Shown piece after piece: positions 28,057 through 38,817 of a stretch of DNA of 64,000 nucleotides. The stretch's first letter is position 1, and every line of letters starts with the position of its first letter. This DNA is from Avena insularis (taxonomy: Eukaryota; Streptophyta; Magnoliopsida; Poales; Poaceae): positions 336,031,211 to 336,095,210 of the forward strand of contig CM042696.1 of assembly GCA_023614405.1 (NCBI GenBank), in the 5' to 3' direction. The translations under genes and the position numbers were made by a program. The notes below the pieces were generated by a model, which searched no databases, had not been told where the DNA came from, and saw only the letters and a list, made by a program, of their open reading frames with translations.

Positions 28057-29092
28057 GACCAACCCACTAAGGCCTAGCAGCCCAGTATCCCCTCCCCCGC
28101 AGAGAAAACGGTTGACACCGATTAACTGACCCGCTAAGTCCCTGACCGGTGGACCCAACTCCCTTTCCTCCTCTAACACTGACAAGACGGCCCCACTTCA
28201 CTGTTCTTCCTCCTCACCCGCCACTGACCGAGCCCACCCTTCGCCGGCCATTGCAGGCAGAATAACTCCGGCGTAATTCGCCTTAAACACGCGATGAATT
28301 AGCCCCCTGACCATGCTCGTTAAATTGCCTCTCCCTCCTCTCTCGTTCCCCTCTGTCTCCTCCCCCGAGCACGCCCCCAGGCCGCTCCAATTTCTCCCCG
28401 AGCCGCCTCTGTCCGACGATGCTCCGAAGCCGATTCCAGCAGCCCCTCGCCGCCCCTTCCCTCGTCAACCATGCTCACGTGATCCCCACCTCCTGGCGAT
28501 CATCCCCGTAGCACCAGCTCGTCCCGGGGCGCCCTAGAACGTCGGCAACGACAACCTCCAGCAGCACCGCCGTCTGTCTCTACTCCGGCGGAACCTCTCT
28601 GGTAAATCAGACTACCCCGACCCTTCTTGTTCACGCTCACAGCTCCGCCATGATCTCCTGCATCTAACCGTGTCATCTTTTCGCCTTGAGGTGATCCACA
28701 ACACCGTCCACGACGACCAACCGATGCACCCGAGGCGCAGCTCCACTCCGGCGAGCAATCAAGCTCACTCACTCCAGCGATAAGACGACACTACCTCGAG
28801 CTTCCCCACGTTCTTGCGAGCACGGTGAGCATGTTCTTTTCCTCCCTCGTTTCCTGTAGCACCAGCACCGTCGACGACCGACCGCTCCGCCGCCGCTAGC
28901 CACCGCAGCGCCGCGCACTTTAGGTCAAACTCGCCAGCACCGTTCGATCTAGATCTGGCGCTCACGATTAGTTCACTTAACACCGAAGGGGTATGTCCCC
29001 TGGACCGCACGATCTAGTTAGATCCAATGCTCCACGATGCCGATCCGGCCGAACCGGTACCGTCCAATAGAATACTGCCGCGTGTCCCCTGT
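28057..29092. other. GC-rich island inside LTR1
   Basis: About 1 kb of markedly GC-rich sequence (CCGCCGCCGCTAGCCACCGC and similar) is embedded in AT-rich LTR sequence. It could hold the LTR promoter and 5' leader, or a captured host segment; I see no convincing TATA box or domain. It is the least conserved part between LTR1 and LTR2: LTR2 has extra CCGGCCAGCCC near 34553 and lacks about 40 bases near 35035 and 35180. Short frames on both strands differ between the two LTR copies, so I do not call a gene. Confidence 0.6.
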
Positions 29093-30849
29093 TCTGTTTA
29101 AAAACAGATTTGAAAATAGAATTTCTTGCAAACTTCAAACCCTTGTATCTTTGGGTCCACACGTCCAAAAATTACAAATTTTATGTCGTTGGATTCAGGA
29201 GAACAAGACCTAACCAACCCTGCCCTTAGTTTAGCAAATAGTATCTGTTAGCTTGTTTGATTTTGCAGATTCTTTTGTGTGCTTGCTAACATTAGAAAAA
29301 TAGTTTAAAAAAGTTTTTAAGGTTAAAACCTTTGCAAAATGGTTTGTTGTGACCTTACTGACCCTAGGGACCAACCTATGTCTTGGGAAATGATTTTTGT
29401 AAAGGTTTGGAATGGATTAATTAGTTTAGTCCATTTCTAGCCAAACAAAACTATTGTTTTGTTTATGAAAATGTTTTTGTAAAGAAAACTTTGAGAAAAT
29501 GTTTTGAACCAAACCTACTGACCCAAACACCAAGTTTTGCAATAGCAACTCATTTGGTGAAACAAAATAAGGATTTCTTGAATTAAAACCATTTCTAGTC
29601 AAATAGAAATGTGGTTTTATTAAAAATGATTTTGGAAGAAAACCTTTGGAAAATGTTTTGTTTTAAACTCACTAAACCAAACCCCAAGTTTTGTGATTTG
29701 AAAACATATTGGGTGAACCCTTTAGGCTAATGCCTTAGTAAAAATATTTCTACACCACTTAAAATAATACTTTGTTTTGAAAATGGTTTAAGGATAAAAA
29801 CCCTTTTGCAAATGACTTTGCCACTTTGGAAAATGACCAATTTGGACCTTACAAAGTTTAGAAGCCTAGTGGAGACCATCCTTACAATAGGACCATCCTT
29901 TGCATGCTTATGCATGACTTAGATTCCATTGCTTTGTGAGTGTGAAATTGGTTGTTTGACTTTGGTTTGGAATGTTAGTTGATATTGTGTTTGCTTGATT
30001 GATTGTAGTGAAGTTAGAAAAGTGTGAGACTAGCAAGATCAAGAGTGAACCATCATTCCCTACCAAAAAGGCAAGTTACACTATCATACAAAAGTCCTAC
30101 TATTTTCATTATACTTAGTGGTTTTTTTTAAAAAATATGGATGAAAACCATTTTATACTTATGCTATGCTAAATCCTAATAGGATTCCCTCACCTTACTT
30201 AGTGAAAACCTTGTAGTTGTACATGCTTAGTCATGCTATATTTTGAAAAGAGATACATGTTGAGATTTTACAAAGTTGAGAAAAGGACTTGTGTTTTATA
30301 TAATAAAACAAGGACTCAATGAACCACCTAGGTGGAGGATACTTTAAGTTTTGGAGAGGTGGCAACAAAAGGAACCATGACTATGGTAATCTCTTTGTGT
30401 TGTGCTCCAAAAGAAAACCCACCTAGGAAACTTAGAGATTGAACATGCTTCTCCAATTGTGGCTTTCGTGTGCAACCACATGCTATTATGGCTCTGGCTT
30501 AGTCAATTACATTAGGAAGACCCATACATTGTCTTTAGTTACCAAACATGGGGATCTGGAATGCTTCATGGGGGCTAAAGACAAGCTAGCAATGGTGTAT
30601 GGGAGGACCTTTTGGAAAGACTTCGTCACACCCTCAATCTGCCAGTATTCCATCTTGGTGAGTACTAATCCAGCAGCCACTGGTGGCAACAAGATGAGAG
30701 TGGGACATGTGGGTAAAGTGTACAACTTCTGCAGAAGATAATAAAATCTAAGTACTTAGCCGTGTCCCCGGTTATGGACAATACTGAGAAACTAAGGCCT
30801 GAAGCTATGGAAGATCTCGACATTCTAATTTCTAAAAGAAAACTTTTAA

Positions 30850-31084
30850 AACTTGATGCACTTGGAGTTACCAAGAAGATCAAGAGATTTTGACAAAACT
30901 TGATGCACTTGGAGTTACCAAGAAGCTCAAGAGATTTTGACAAAACTTGATGCACTTGGAGTTACCTAGAAGCTCAAGATATTTTGACAAAACTTGAAGC
31001 ACTTGGAGTTACCAAGAAGCTCAAGAGATTTTGACAAAACTTGATGCACTTGGAGTTACCAAGGTGCTCAAAAGATTTTTGACA
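30850..31084. repeat. 47-bp tandem repeat inside LTR1, five units
   Basis: Five head-to-tail units begin ACTTGATGCACTTGGAGTTA and end GAGATTTTGACAAA, with a few substitutions (AAGATC, CCTAGAAG, GAAGCACTT). The last unit degenerates into AAGGTGCTCAAAAGATTTTT. The same five-unit repeat is at the same relative place in LTR2, so it predates insertion. Confidence 0.9.
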
Positions 31085-31600
31085 AGGAGTTCAAGAGTGT
31101 TTTTGAAAGGAGATTTGACAAAGGACCAAAACCATTTTGAAAAGATAGGATAAAATATTGCTTTATGCAAATAAGCCTGAAACTCTACTTAGCCAAATAT
31201 GCATGTAGTGATAGGATCCACCTATATTATACATAAAAGTGAAGCTTGCCAATACAATTCAAATGTATTGACCCTTGTGGCTATAACTTATTATGTTGCA
31301 GGTTTGATTGTTTTAGTGAAGATTGATTGATTAGGATTACAAAGTCTACAACCAACATCTGCCTGTGGCACTTTGAAGATGAAGGACCCATGACTATAGT
31401 TATTCCGCTGCAATGTAATGTAATAGCCAAATGAGCTATGTATTGATGTAATAAAATTATGTTTTTCCTGGTTATAAAGTTGAATTATGACCTTTGTTTC
31501 TTGATATTACATCTGAACTGTGGATGCTAGCTATTGATCCAGGGACTAGCATTGTAAACACAGGGGACTCAATCTTATTAAAGGTTGGGGACCTTACAGA

Positions 31601-31612
31601 TGGTATCAGAGC
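31601..31612 (+). promoter_or_regulatory. Primer binding site (initiator-Met tRNA type)
   Basis: TGGTATCAGAGC lies two bases after the LTR1 end. It is the sequence complementary to the 3' end of plant initiator-Met tRNA and primes minus-strand DNA synthesis in many plant LTR elements. Confidence 0.85.
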
Positions 31613-32330
31613 ATTGTGTTGCCTGTAGGATTGTAACCCTAGGATTGGACAAAAACCCTTAGAAAAATAGGAGTTGTATTTTGTTCCAAAAACTTATTTA
31701 CAAACAATCTTGTAAACTCTTTCCTCAACCATTTTGGTTTCAACTCTACATCTCTTCTACTTCAAACTTGATGGAAAAGCCTACCCTTTGACCAAAGACT
31801 TCACCATGTGCAAAGGACTTCTTCAACATCTTCAACTCTAATGACTTCAACATCCTCAACATTTTCACCAAGGACTTCAATCTTGGATGTTACTAAGGAC
31901 TACAAGAGAGACAAGGAATTTTGCTCAAGATTTGGAGATTAAGGAAACACAAGTTAGAAGGAACCATCATCACCTTTGAAGTCTTGTGACCAAGAAGTTT
32001 TTCCAAGGAAACCATGATCTCATTCAGGAAGAATCAACTAAGAAGGATGGAAAGATTTCAAGTGAACCATATAGATGGACCACCATATTTAGTTTAAGTC
32101 AAACCCACCAACTTATGTGGTGTAACAAAAATATTTTTGGTTGCCTAAAAATATGCTTGAAACTTGTTGTTTACTTCAACTCATGAGTTCAGCTCATAAG
32201 TTGTTAAGTGATTGATTGCTTGTTGAATGTTTGATGGTTTGATTGTTTGTTTGAACTTGATTGTTTGGAGTTGTGTGTTAGGACTTCTTAAAAACCTATC
32301 CACCAATACTTATCCCTATCAAACCAACAG
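31613..32330 (+). other. Untranslated leader between PBS and gag
   Basis: About 700 bp of leader contain no convincing ORF; the 66-codon frame at 31986-32186 has no recognisable domain. Its first 580 bp recur at 38068-38648. It ends just before the gag start, with the context CCAACAGATGCC. Confidence 0.7.
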
Positions 32331-33402
32331 ATGCCTCCCCGTCGTGCCAACCCCAACCAAAACAACAACAACTTCACCCCTGAGATGCAACAGATGATGG
32401 CGGCTCAGACACAGTTGATGCAGCAGATGACCACATTCATACAGAATTTGAATAACAACAACAACAACAACAATCAGAATAATCCTCCAGCCCTAGACAT
32501 GCTCACCAAATTTCTGAAACTTAGGCCTGCAAGGTTCTCTGGAACAACTGATCCAATGGAAGCTGATGATTGGTTACGTTCAGTGAACAAAGACTTAGTG
32601 ACTGTTGGCTGCACCGATGGAGAAAAAGTTAGGTTTGCAGCATTTCTACTTGAAGGACCAGCAGCAACATGGTGGGATAACTTCCAGATCACCACTCCCC
32701 TTGAAGAGGTAACTTGGGATATTTTTGAGGATGGATTCAGAACCACTCACATGTTACCTGGAGTAATGTACTTGAAGAAAAAGGAGTTTCACAATCTGAA
32801 ACAACATCACCTCAGTGTGGCTGAGTATATTGAAGAATTCAACAATCTGGCACGCTATGCACCGGATGAAGTTGATACAGATGCTAAGAGAAAAGAAAAA
32901 TTTCTTGAAGGACTTAGTGATGAGTTGAACCTACAGCTAGTTGTTGCCTATGTCCCAACTTATCAATCACTCTGTGACAAAGCCATCATTTTGGAAAACA
33001 AGATGAATCAAGTTGAGAACAGAAAGAGGAAGCGTAAACTCAAGAACTATTCAGGATCATCAAAGAAGAAGCATTCATTCAAAAGGAACAATGAAGATTC
33101 TGAACCACATCAGTATCACCACAACAACAATGGAAGTGATAATAATGGAGATGATATTGACAATGGAGATAACCTTGGTCAGAATCAACAAGACAAATTC
33201 AGGAAGAAAGACATTAGCCAGTTGCAGTATATACTGCAAGGAACTTGGACACTATGCATCAAACTGTCCTGAGAAGAAAAAGAAAAAGGCTGCTAGAAGA
33301 GCCAATGGAAATGACTCCAATGTGACCCAGAAAGGACATGTGAACCACATTGACATGGATGGAAACGTTGAAGAGATAGAAGAAGTGGATGTCAGTATTT
33401 AG
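32331..33402 (+). pseudogene. gag: Ty3/gypsy gag (capsid), frameshifted before the zinc knuckle
   Basis: Frame 1 (32331-33272, 313 codons) starts at ATG with MPPRRANPNQ. A Q/N-rich N-terminus (about residues 1-55) is followed by the retrotransposon gag core: KLRPARFSGTTDP near residue 65, DDWLRS, GPAATWWDNF, SVAEYIEEFNNLARYAPD and KFLEGLSDELNLQL. A basic linker (KRKRKLKN, residues about 230-250) follows. The nucleocapsid knuckle CKELGHYASNC lies in a different frame (33013-33402), which ends EEVDVSI before the stop. The knuckle also has a one-residue-too-long first Cys spacing. One or two indels near 33200-33240 therefore separate capsid and zinc knuckle. Gag packages element RNA in cytoplasmic particles. 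This copy probably makes only a truncated capsid. Confidence 0.88.
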
Positions 33403-33566
33403 ATAACTCAGTTGAGTCAAATAAGGATTCCTTGTCTGAATATCAAGTGTTGAACCTATAGTCAAGAGAACCATCAGTACTTTATTTTAAGGGTGGTAGT
33501 ACCCTAGCTGCCTTGAAGCCAACTTGTAACCCTAGCCTTCCCAAATCTCGGGACGAGATTTCTTTT
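33403..33566 (+). other. Short 3' internal region, no pol
   Basis: Only about 160 bp separate the gag end from the polypurine tract. The stretch contains TCTCGGGACGAGATTTC, an inverted CTCG..CGAG pair typical of the region before the PPT in plant gypsy elements. There is no room for pol, so its absence is complete rather than a decayed remnant. Confidence 0.75.
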
Positions 33567-33577
33567 AAGGGTGGTAG
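33567..33577 (+). promoter_or_regulatory. Polypurine tract
   Basis: AAGGGTGGTAG lies two bases before the TG of LTR2. This is the expected position for the plus-strand DNA primer. A similar motif, TTTTAAGGGTGGTAG, occurs about 80 bp upstream (about 33485-33500). Confidence 0.7.
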
Positions 33578-34542
33578 CCTGTCACATCCCAAGATTTTCC
33601 AAATCTTGTAATGTGAAAAATAAATAAACAAAATAAATTTTTGTTGAAAATCAGGGTGAAAAGAAACTTTTGTTTCTAAAAGGAAACTAAAATCCCATCT
33701 TGAACAAACTTTGGTTAAAGTTTGAGTTCAACAAAAATCCAAATCAAGGGAAATGCATTCCTCAATGAATGTATCTGGAAATTTGAACTCTTGGAAAATA
33801 AATCCAAAACCCTAAACCCTAATGGAATAAAAACCATTTCCAAGTTATCTCCAAATCCATGGATTTGATCCATACCAAAATTGATCAACAAATATTCACA
33901 AAGGATCAAGAAAGACCCTAGAAGTTGGTTTCACTCAAATTGGAACCATAAATAAAATCTTATGAATATAATAAGATAAGGAAATTGAATTTCCAAAGTT
34001 AATAAAACCCATACCAATTGGTGAACAATTAATCCTAAGGGGATTAAAAAGATAAACATTTAATAAAGGAAAATAAAATATTTTTGTTTTGATAAAATGA
34101 GTAAAGGTTTATTTAAATAAAATAATAAGGATTTAAATATCCAATTTTATTTAAGTAAAGGCTTTCCCATTTTAATTAAACACCAAAACTTATTTATTTA
34201 AATAAGTTTCCAAGTATTCTTTTATTTTTCAAATAAAACCTTCTGGTTTGGTTTTGAAAATAATTGGATTTCAAATGGAAATTTTATTAAATAAATCAAA
34301 CACTATTAATAAACTAAAGATCCATTTTATTTAATAAATAAATGGATCCTAAAATAAATAAAATTATTATTTCATTTTGGATTTGGATTATGTTGATAAA
34401 CAGAACCAAATTCAAATGAAATGTTTGTTGATTGTTTGATTTGATTGAGTGTTGTTTGATTGTTTGATTAATTGTTTGAATTGCAAAACAGAAAAAGAAT
34501 TAGAAAAGGAAAAAGAAGTAGACAGAAAAAAAATAGAGTTTG

Positions 34543-35563
34543 GACCAGCCCAGCCGGCCAGCCCACTAAGGCCCAAAGAGCCCAAAGATCCCTCCCCACA
34601 GAGAAACGGTTGACACGATTAATCGACCCGCTAAGTCCCCGACCGTGGACCCAACTCCTTTCCTCCTCTAACTGACAAGACAGGCGGCCCCACTTCATCG
34701 CTCTTCCTCCTCACCCGCATCGGCCGCCCACCCTTCGCCGGCCCGTTGCGAGCAGAATAACTCCGTAATTCGCCTTAAACACGCGGCGAATTAGCCCCGA
34801 CCACGCCGTTAAATCGCCTCTCCTCTCTCGTTCCCCTCTGTCTCCTCCCCCGAGCACGCCCCCAGGCCGCTCCAATTTCTCCCCGAGCCGCCTCTGTCCG
34901 ACGACGCTCCGAAGCCGATTCCAGCAGCCCCTCGCCGCCCCTTGCCTCCTCAACCATGCTCACGTGATCCCCACCTCCTGGCGATCATCCCCGTAGCACC
35001 AGCTCGTCCCCGGGCGCCCTAGAACGCAAGCACGATATCCTCCCAAAGACCGCCGCCCTCACGCCTGGCGAACCTCTGGTAAATCAGACTACCCCGACCC
35101 TTCTCGTTCACGCTCACAGCTCCGCCATGATCTCCTGCATCTAACCGTGTCATCTTTTCGCCTTGAGGTGATCCACAACACCGTCCACGACCAGCAAGCC
35201 GAGGCGCAGCTCCACTCCGGCGAGCAATCAAGCTCACTCCAGTGCGCCCCGCGATAAGACGACACTACCTCGAGCTTCCCCACGTTCTTGCGAGCACGGT
35301 GAGCATGTTCTTTTCCTCCCTCGTTTCCTGTAGCACCAGCACCGTCGACGACCGACCGCTCCGCCGCCGCTAGCCACCGCAGCGCCGCCCACTTTAGGTC
35401 AAACTCGCCAACACCGTTCGATCTAGATCTGGCGCTCACGATTAGTTCACTTAACACCGAAGGGGTATGTCCTCTGGACCGCACGATCTAGTTAGATCCA
35501 ACGCTCCACGATGCCGATCTGGCCGAACCGGTACCGTCCAATAGAATACTGCCGCGTGTCCCC
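34543..35563. other. GC-rich island inside LTR2
   Basis: This is the counterpart of the island in LTR1. It differs by several indels (extra CAGCCGGCCAGCCC near 34550, missing bases near 35035 and 35185). Short minus-strand frames here do not preserve the reading seen in LTR1, which argues against coding. Confidence 0.55.
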
Positions 35564-37319
35564 ATTGCATTTAAAACAGATTTGAAAATAGAATTTCTTG
35601 CAAACTTCAAACCCTTGTATCTTTGGGTCCACACGTCCAAAAATTACAAATTTTATGTCGTTGGATTCAGGAGAACAAGACCTAACCAACCCTGCCCTTA
35701 GTTTAGCAAATAGTATCTGTTAGCTTGTTTGATTTTGCAGATTCTTTTGTGTGCTTGCTAACATTAGAAAAAATGTTTAAAAAAGTTTTTAAGGTTAAAA
35801 CCTTTGCAAAATGGTTTGCTGTGACCTTACTGACCCTAGGGACCAACCTATGTCTTGGGAAATGATTTTTGTAAAGGTTTAGAATGGATTAATTAGTTTA
35901 GTCCATTTCTAGCCAAACAAAACTATTGTTTTGTTTATGAAAATGTTTTTGTAAAGAAAACTTTGAGAAAATGTTTTGAACCAAACCTACTGACCCAAAC
36001 ACCAAGTTTTGCAATAGCAACTCATTTGGTGAAACAAAATAAGGATTTCTTGAATTAAAACCATTTCTAGTCAAATTGAAATGTGGTTTTATTAAAAATG
36101 ATTTTGGAAGAAAACCTTTGGAAAATGTTTTGTTTTAAACTCACTAAACCAAACCCCAAGTTTTGTGATTTGAAAACATATTGGGTGAACCCTTTAGGCT
36201 AATGCCTTAGTAAAAATATTTCTACACCACTTAAAATAATACTTTTTTTTGAAAATGGTTTAAGGATAAAAACCCTTTTGCAAATGACTTTGCCACTTTG
36301 GAAAATGACCAATTTGGACCTTACAAAGTTTAGAAGCCTAGTGGAGACCATCCTTACAATAGGACCATCCTTTGCATGCTTATGCATGACTTAGATTCCA
36401 TTGCTTTGTGAGTGTGAAATTGTTTGTTTGACTTTGGTTTGGAATGTTAGTTGATATTGTGTTTGCTTGATTGATTGTAGTGAAGTTAGAAAAGTGTGAG
36501 ACTAGCAAGATCAAGGAGTGAACCATCATTCCCTACCAAAAAGGCAAGTTACACTATCATACAAAAGTCCTACTATTTTCATTATACTTAGTGGTTTTTT
36601 TAAAAAACATGCATGAAAACCATTTTATACTTATGCTATGCTAAATCCTAATAGGATTCCCTCACCTTACTTAGTGAAAACCTTGTAGTTGTACATGCTT
36701 AGTCATGCTATATTTTGAAAAGAGATACATGTTGAGATTTTACAAAGTTGAGAAAAGGACTTGTGTTTTATATAATAAAACAAGGACTCAATGAACCACC
36801 TAGGTGGAGGATACTTTAAGTTTTGGAGAAGGTGGCAACAAAAGGAACCATGACTATGGTAATCTCTTTGTGTTGTGCTCCAAAAGAAAACCCACCTAGG
36901 AAACTTAGAGATTGAACATGCTTCTCCAATTGTGGCTTTCGTGTGCAACCACATGCTATTATGGCTCTGGCTTAGTCAATTACATTAGGAAGACCCATAC
37001 ATTGTCTTTAGTTACCAGACATGGGGATCTGGAATGCTTCATGGGGGCTAAAGACAAGCTAGCAATGGTGTATGGGAGGACCTTTTGAAAGACTTCACAC
37101 CCTCAATCTGCCAGTATTCCATCTTGGTGAGTACTAATCCAGCGGCCACTGGTGGCAACAAGATGAGAGTGGGACATGTGGGTAAAGTGTACAACTTCTG
37201 CAGAAGATAATAAAATCTAAGTACTTAGCCGTGTCTCAGGTTATGGACAATACTGAGCAACTAAGGCCTGAAGCTATGGAAGATCTCGACATTCTAATTT
37301 CTAAAAGAAAACTTTTAAA

Positions 37320-37553
37320 ACTTGATGCACTTGGAGTTACCAAGAAGCTCAAGAGATTTTGACAAAACTTGATGCACTTGGAGTTACCAAGAAGCTCAAG
37401 AGATTTTGACAAAACTTGATGCACTTGGAGTTACCAAGAAGCTCAAGATATTTTGACAAAACTTGAAGCACTTGGAGTTACCAAGAAGCTCAAGAGATTT
37501 TGACAAAACTTGATGCACTTGGAGTTACCAAGGTGCTCAAAAGATTTTTGACA
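37320..37553. repeat. 47-bp tandem repeat inside LTR2, five units
   Basis: Same unit, number and order as at 30850-31084, ending in the same degenerate AAGGTGCTCAAAAG unit. Confidence 0.88.
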
Positions 37554-38067
37554 AGGAGTTCAAGAGTGTTTTTGAAAGGAGATTTGACAAAGGACCAAAA
37601 CCATTTTGAAAAGATAGGATAAAATATTGCTTTATGCAAATAAGCCTGAAACTCTACTTAGCCAAATATGCATGTAGTTATAGGATCCACCTATATTATA
37701 CATAAAAGTGAAGCTTGCCAATACAATTCAAATGTATTGACCCTTGTGGCTGTAACTTATTATGTTGCACGTTTGATTGTTTTAGTGAAGATTGATTGAT
37801 TAGGATTACAAAGTCTACAACCAACATCTGCCTGTGGCACTTTGAAGATGAAGGACCCATGACTATAGTTATTCCGCTGCAATGTAATGTAATAGCCAAA
37901 TGAGCTATGTATTGATGTAATAAAATTATGTTTTTCCTGGTTATAAAGTTGAATTATGACCTTTGTTTCTTGATATTACATCTGAACTGTGGATGCTAGC
38001 TATTGATCCAGGGACTAGCATTGTAAACACAGGGGACTCAATCTTATTAAAGGTTGGGGACCTTACA

Positions 38068-38648
38068 GATGGTATCAGAGCATTGTGTTGCCTGTAGGAT
38101 TGTAACCCTAGGATTGGACAAAAACCCTTAGAAAAATAGGAGTTGTATTTTGTTCCAAAAACTTATTTACAAACAATCTTGTAAACTCTTTCCTCAACCA
38201 TTTTGGTTTCAACTCTACATCTCTTCTACTTCAAACTTGATGGAAAAGCCTACCCTTTGACCAAAGACTTCACCATGTGCAAAGGACTTCTTCAACATCT
38301 TCAACTCTAATGACTTCAACATCCTCAACATTTTCACCAAGGACTTCAATCTTGGATGTTACTAAGGACTACAAGAGAGACAAGGAATTTTGCTCAAGAT
38401 TTGGAGATTAAGGAAACACAAGTTAGAAGGAACCATCATCACCTTTGAAGTCTTGTGACCAAGAAGTTTTTCCAAGGAAACCATGATCTCATTCAGGAAG
38501 AATCAACTAAGAAGGATGGAAAGATTTCAAGTGAACCATATAGATGGACCACCATATTTAGTTTAAGTCAAACCCACCAACTTATGTGGTGTAACAAAAA
38601 TATTTTTGGTTGCCTAAAAATATGCTTGAAACTTGTTGTTTACTTCAA
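38068..38648 (+). repeat. Duplicated internal leader with second primer binding site
   Basis: It matches 31599-32179 almost base for base, including TGGTATCAGAGC at 38070-38081, and stops abruptly at TACTTCAA. In the left copy the next bases are CTCATGAGTTCAGC; here they are TACATAGCTATTG from the LTR. The gag region and the rest of this second internal domain are deleted. Confidence 0.88.
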
Positions 38649-38813
38649 TACATAGCTATTGATCCAGGGACCTTTGTTTTTCCTGGTTATAAAGTTGAAT
38701 TATGACCTTTGTTTCTTGATATTACATCTGAACTGTGGATGCTAGCTATTGATCCAGGGACTAGCATTGTAAACACAGGGGACTCAATCTTATTAAAGGT
38801 TGGGGACCTTACA
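38649..38813 (+). repeat. LTR3 stub with scrambled junction
   Basis: The last 138 bp of an LTR (38676-38813) correspond to 31461-31598 and end GGGGACCTTACA. Before them, about 25 bp (AGCTATTGATCCAGGGACC) are a misplaced copy of LTR sequence that also appears about 70 bp later in its proper place. This looks like filler DNA at a deletion junction. The satellite resumes at 38814. Confidence 0.85.
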
Positions 38814-38817
38814 CATG
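38814..38817. repeat. Target-site duplication CATG, right copy
   Basis: CATG directly after the LTR3 stub matches 27090-27093. Because the outer ends still share the duplication, the stub is the original 3' LTR end of the insertion. Confidence 0.75.

Larger units (their letters stand above)
27094..31598 (+). repeat. LTR1 (5' LTR), 4,505 bp
   Basis: It starts TGTCACATCCCAAG and ends GGGGACCTTACA, with canonical TG...CA ends. Its left third is AT-rich (many AATAAATAAA tracts). A GC-rich island lies at about 28057-29092, and a 47-bp tandem repeat at about 30850-31084. It aligns end to end with 33580-38067, with many small indels, most of them in the GC-rich island. Open frames inside it are short, on the minus strand or without a recognisable domain. 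Confidence 0.93.
33580..38067 (+). repeat. LTR2, 4,488 bp (full-length middle LTR)
   Basis: It starts TGTCACATCCCAAG and ends GGGGACCTTACA, aligning with the whole of LTR1. It is followed not by host DNA but by GATGGTATCAGAGC, the internal leader and PBS. It therefore acts structurally as the 3' LTR of the left unit and the 5' LTR of a second, truncated unit. Confidence 0.92.
27094..38813 (+). mobile_element. Gag-only Ty3/gypsy-type LTR element with three LTRs
   Basis: The order is LTR1 (27094-31598), internal region with a gag remnant (31599-33579), LTR2 (33580-38067), a second copy of the internal 5' leader (38068-38648) and a 138-165 bp LTR3 stub ending at 38813. CATG target-site copies flank the outer ends. 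The primer binding site TGGTATCAGAGC fits initiator-Met tRNA. The TTTAAGGGTGGTAG polypurine tract and the TGTCACATCC start resemble chromovirus elements of the Tekay/Del type, which I infer rather than prove. No protease, RT or integrase is present, so it needed a helper element. The 4.5 kb LTRs make it LARD-like in architecture, though it retains gag. Confidence 0.9.

Noticed and set aside
28283..28772. Overlapping 60-90 codon frames on both strands in the GC-rich part of LTR1, and longer ones at 35089-35484
   Set aside because: They occur in GC-rich sequence where stops are rare, lack motifs, and are not conserved between LTR1 and LTR2.
30439..30741. 100-codon plus-strand frame in LTR1
   Set aside because: The matching part of LTR2 (about 36911-37208) has deletions (CTTTTGAAAGACTTCACACC) that break the frame, and there is no domain. 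It is treated as non-coding LTR.
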